Source: Pseudomonadota bacterium (GTDB lineage: Bacteria > Desulfobacterota > Desulfobacteria > Desulfobacterales > ETH-SRB1). From it: a stretch of 6,315 nt of DNA. Shown in pieces: positions 6,142 to 6,315 of this stretch (position 1 is its first letter; each line of letters opens with the position of its first letter). The translations under genes were made by a program, and so were the position numbers. The notes under the pieces are model-generated. The model searched no databases. It had not been told where the DNA came from and saw only the letters and a program-made list of their open reading frames with translations. The DNA is taken from positions 1 through 6,315 of the forward strand of contig JAHIKR010000206.1 in NCBI GenBank assembly GCA_018897415.1. Direction: 5' to 3'.

Positions 6142-6315
6142 ATGACGAGTCGAAAGAAAAGCTCCATTCTTTGTCCCAACTGCCGAAAACTGATAAGCAC
6201 CGATGAACTCCGCTGCCCGTACTGCGGCATATCAAAGCCATGGTCATGGTGGAAAAATAATTTATTGATTCAAGGAGTTAGTAGCGCTGATCAAATTGTA
6301 ATTATTCAGCCTATC
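6142..6315 (+). CDS. Zinc-ribbon protein, probable rhomboid-family membrane protease N-terminus (3' end outside window)
   Basis: Only 58 codons are visible and the frame is open at the right edge. After a basic start (MTSRKKSS) comes a zinc ribbon, CPNCRKL (C11, C14) and CPYCGIS (C25, C28), then the Trp-rich segment KPWSWWKN (32-39). From memory this pattern, a short double-CxxC ribbon then a SWWKNN-like stretch before the first helix, resembles N-termini of deltaproteobacterial rhomboid intramembrane serine proteases. Neither the catalytic Ser/His nor a membrane helix is in view, so the protease call is inference; any cytoplasmic-ribbon membrane protein remains possible. It follows the radical SAM gene after 39 bp on the same strand and could share its transcript. 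The last eight codons lie in the inverted repeat and may not be the true sequence if that repeat is an artefact. Confidence 0.6.
   Translation, partial: MTSRKKSSILCPNCRKLISTDELRCPYCGISKPWSWWKNNLLIQGVSSADQIVIIQPI

Larger units (their letters stand above)
6106..6315. repeat. 20-bp perfect inverted repeat flanking the start of the last gene
   Basis: The arm at 6106-6125 (GATAGGCTGAATAATTACAA) is exactly the reverse complement of 6296-6315, with 170 bp between the arms. The right arm ends at the window edge, so the repeat may be longer. The loop contains the ribosome binding site and 51 codons of the last gene, so it is not a simple terminator. It may be a genuine repeat, mobile-element ends or an assembly fold-back. 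Confidence 0.75.

Overview
The window (about 43-45% G+C by eye, tightly packed, nearly all genes on the + strand) looks like a chromosomal segment of an anaerobic bacterium. A Desulfobacterota/deltaproteobacterial sulfate reducer or syntroph is my best guess. This rests on general resemblance of the gene set (Tat-type AmmeMemoRadiSam radical SAM protein, membrane spermidine-synthase-like protein, zinc-ribbon rhomboid) and is an inference, not a proven assignment.

Layout. (1) Positions 1-1076 hold the C-terminal ~357 residues of a P2-type cation-transporting ATPase; its N-terminal part lies outside the window. (2) Positions 1072-1231 hold a ~160-bp AT-rich palindromic element with 33-bp imperfect terminal inverted repeats and no coding capacity, resembling a MITE. 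Its left arm contains the ATPase stop codon. (3) Positions 1242-1330 hold a candidate sigma-70 promoter and a 5' leader. (4) Positions 1331-6102 hold three overlapping genes that form one transcription unit: a secreted MEMO1-AMMECR1 fusion protein, a ~14-helix membrane protein with a central spermidine-synthase-like domain, and a radical SAM protein with a twin-arginine leader. (5) Positions 6142-6315 hold the first 58 codons of a protein with a zinc ribbon resembling rhomboid-family membrane proteases; it runs off the right edge. (6) A 20-bp perfect inverted repeat (6106-6125 / 6296-6315) brackets that gene start and ends exactly at the window edge.

The most notable content is the three-gene cluster. 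MEMO1-like, AMMECR1-like and radical SAM proteins are the three components of the co-occurring 'AmmeMemoRadiSam' set known from genome comparison, whose chemistry I do not consider established. Here all parts appear to face outside the cytoplasm: the MEMO1-AMMECR1 fusion has a Sec signal peptide, the radical SAM enzyme has a Tat motif, and the positive-inside rule places the spermidine-synthase-like domain on the periplasmic side. A radical SAM enzyme acting there would need SAM and electrons across the membrane. The membrane protein with a SAM-type Rossmann domain, encoded between the other two genes, is a candidate tether, cofactor supplier or partner. That last step is hypothesis.
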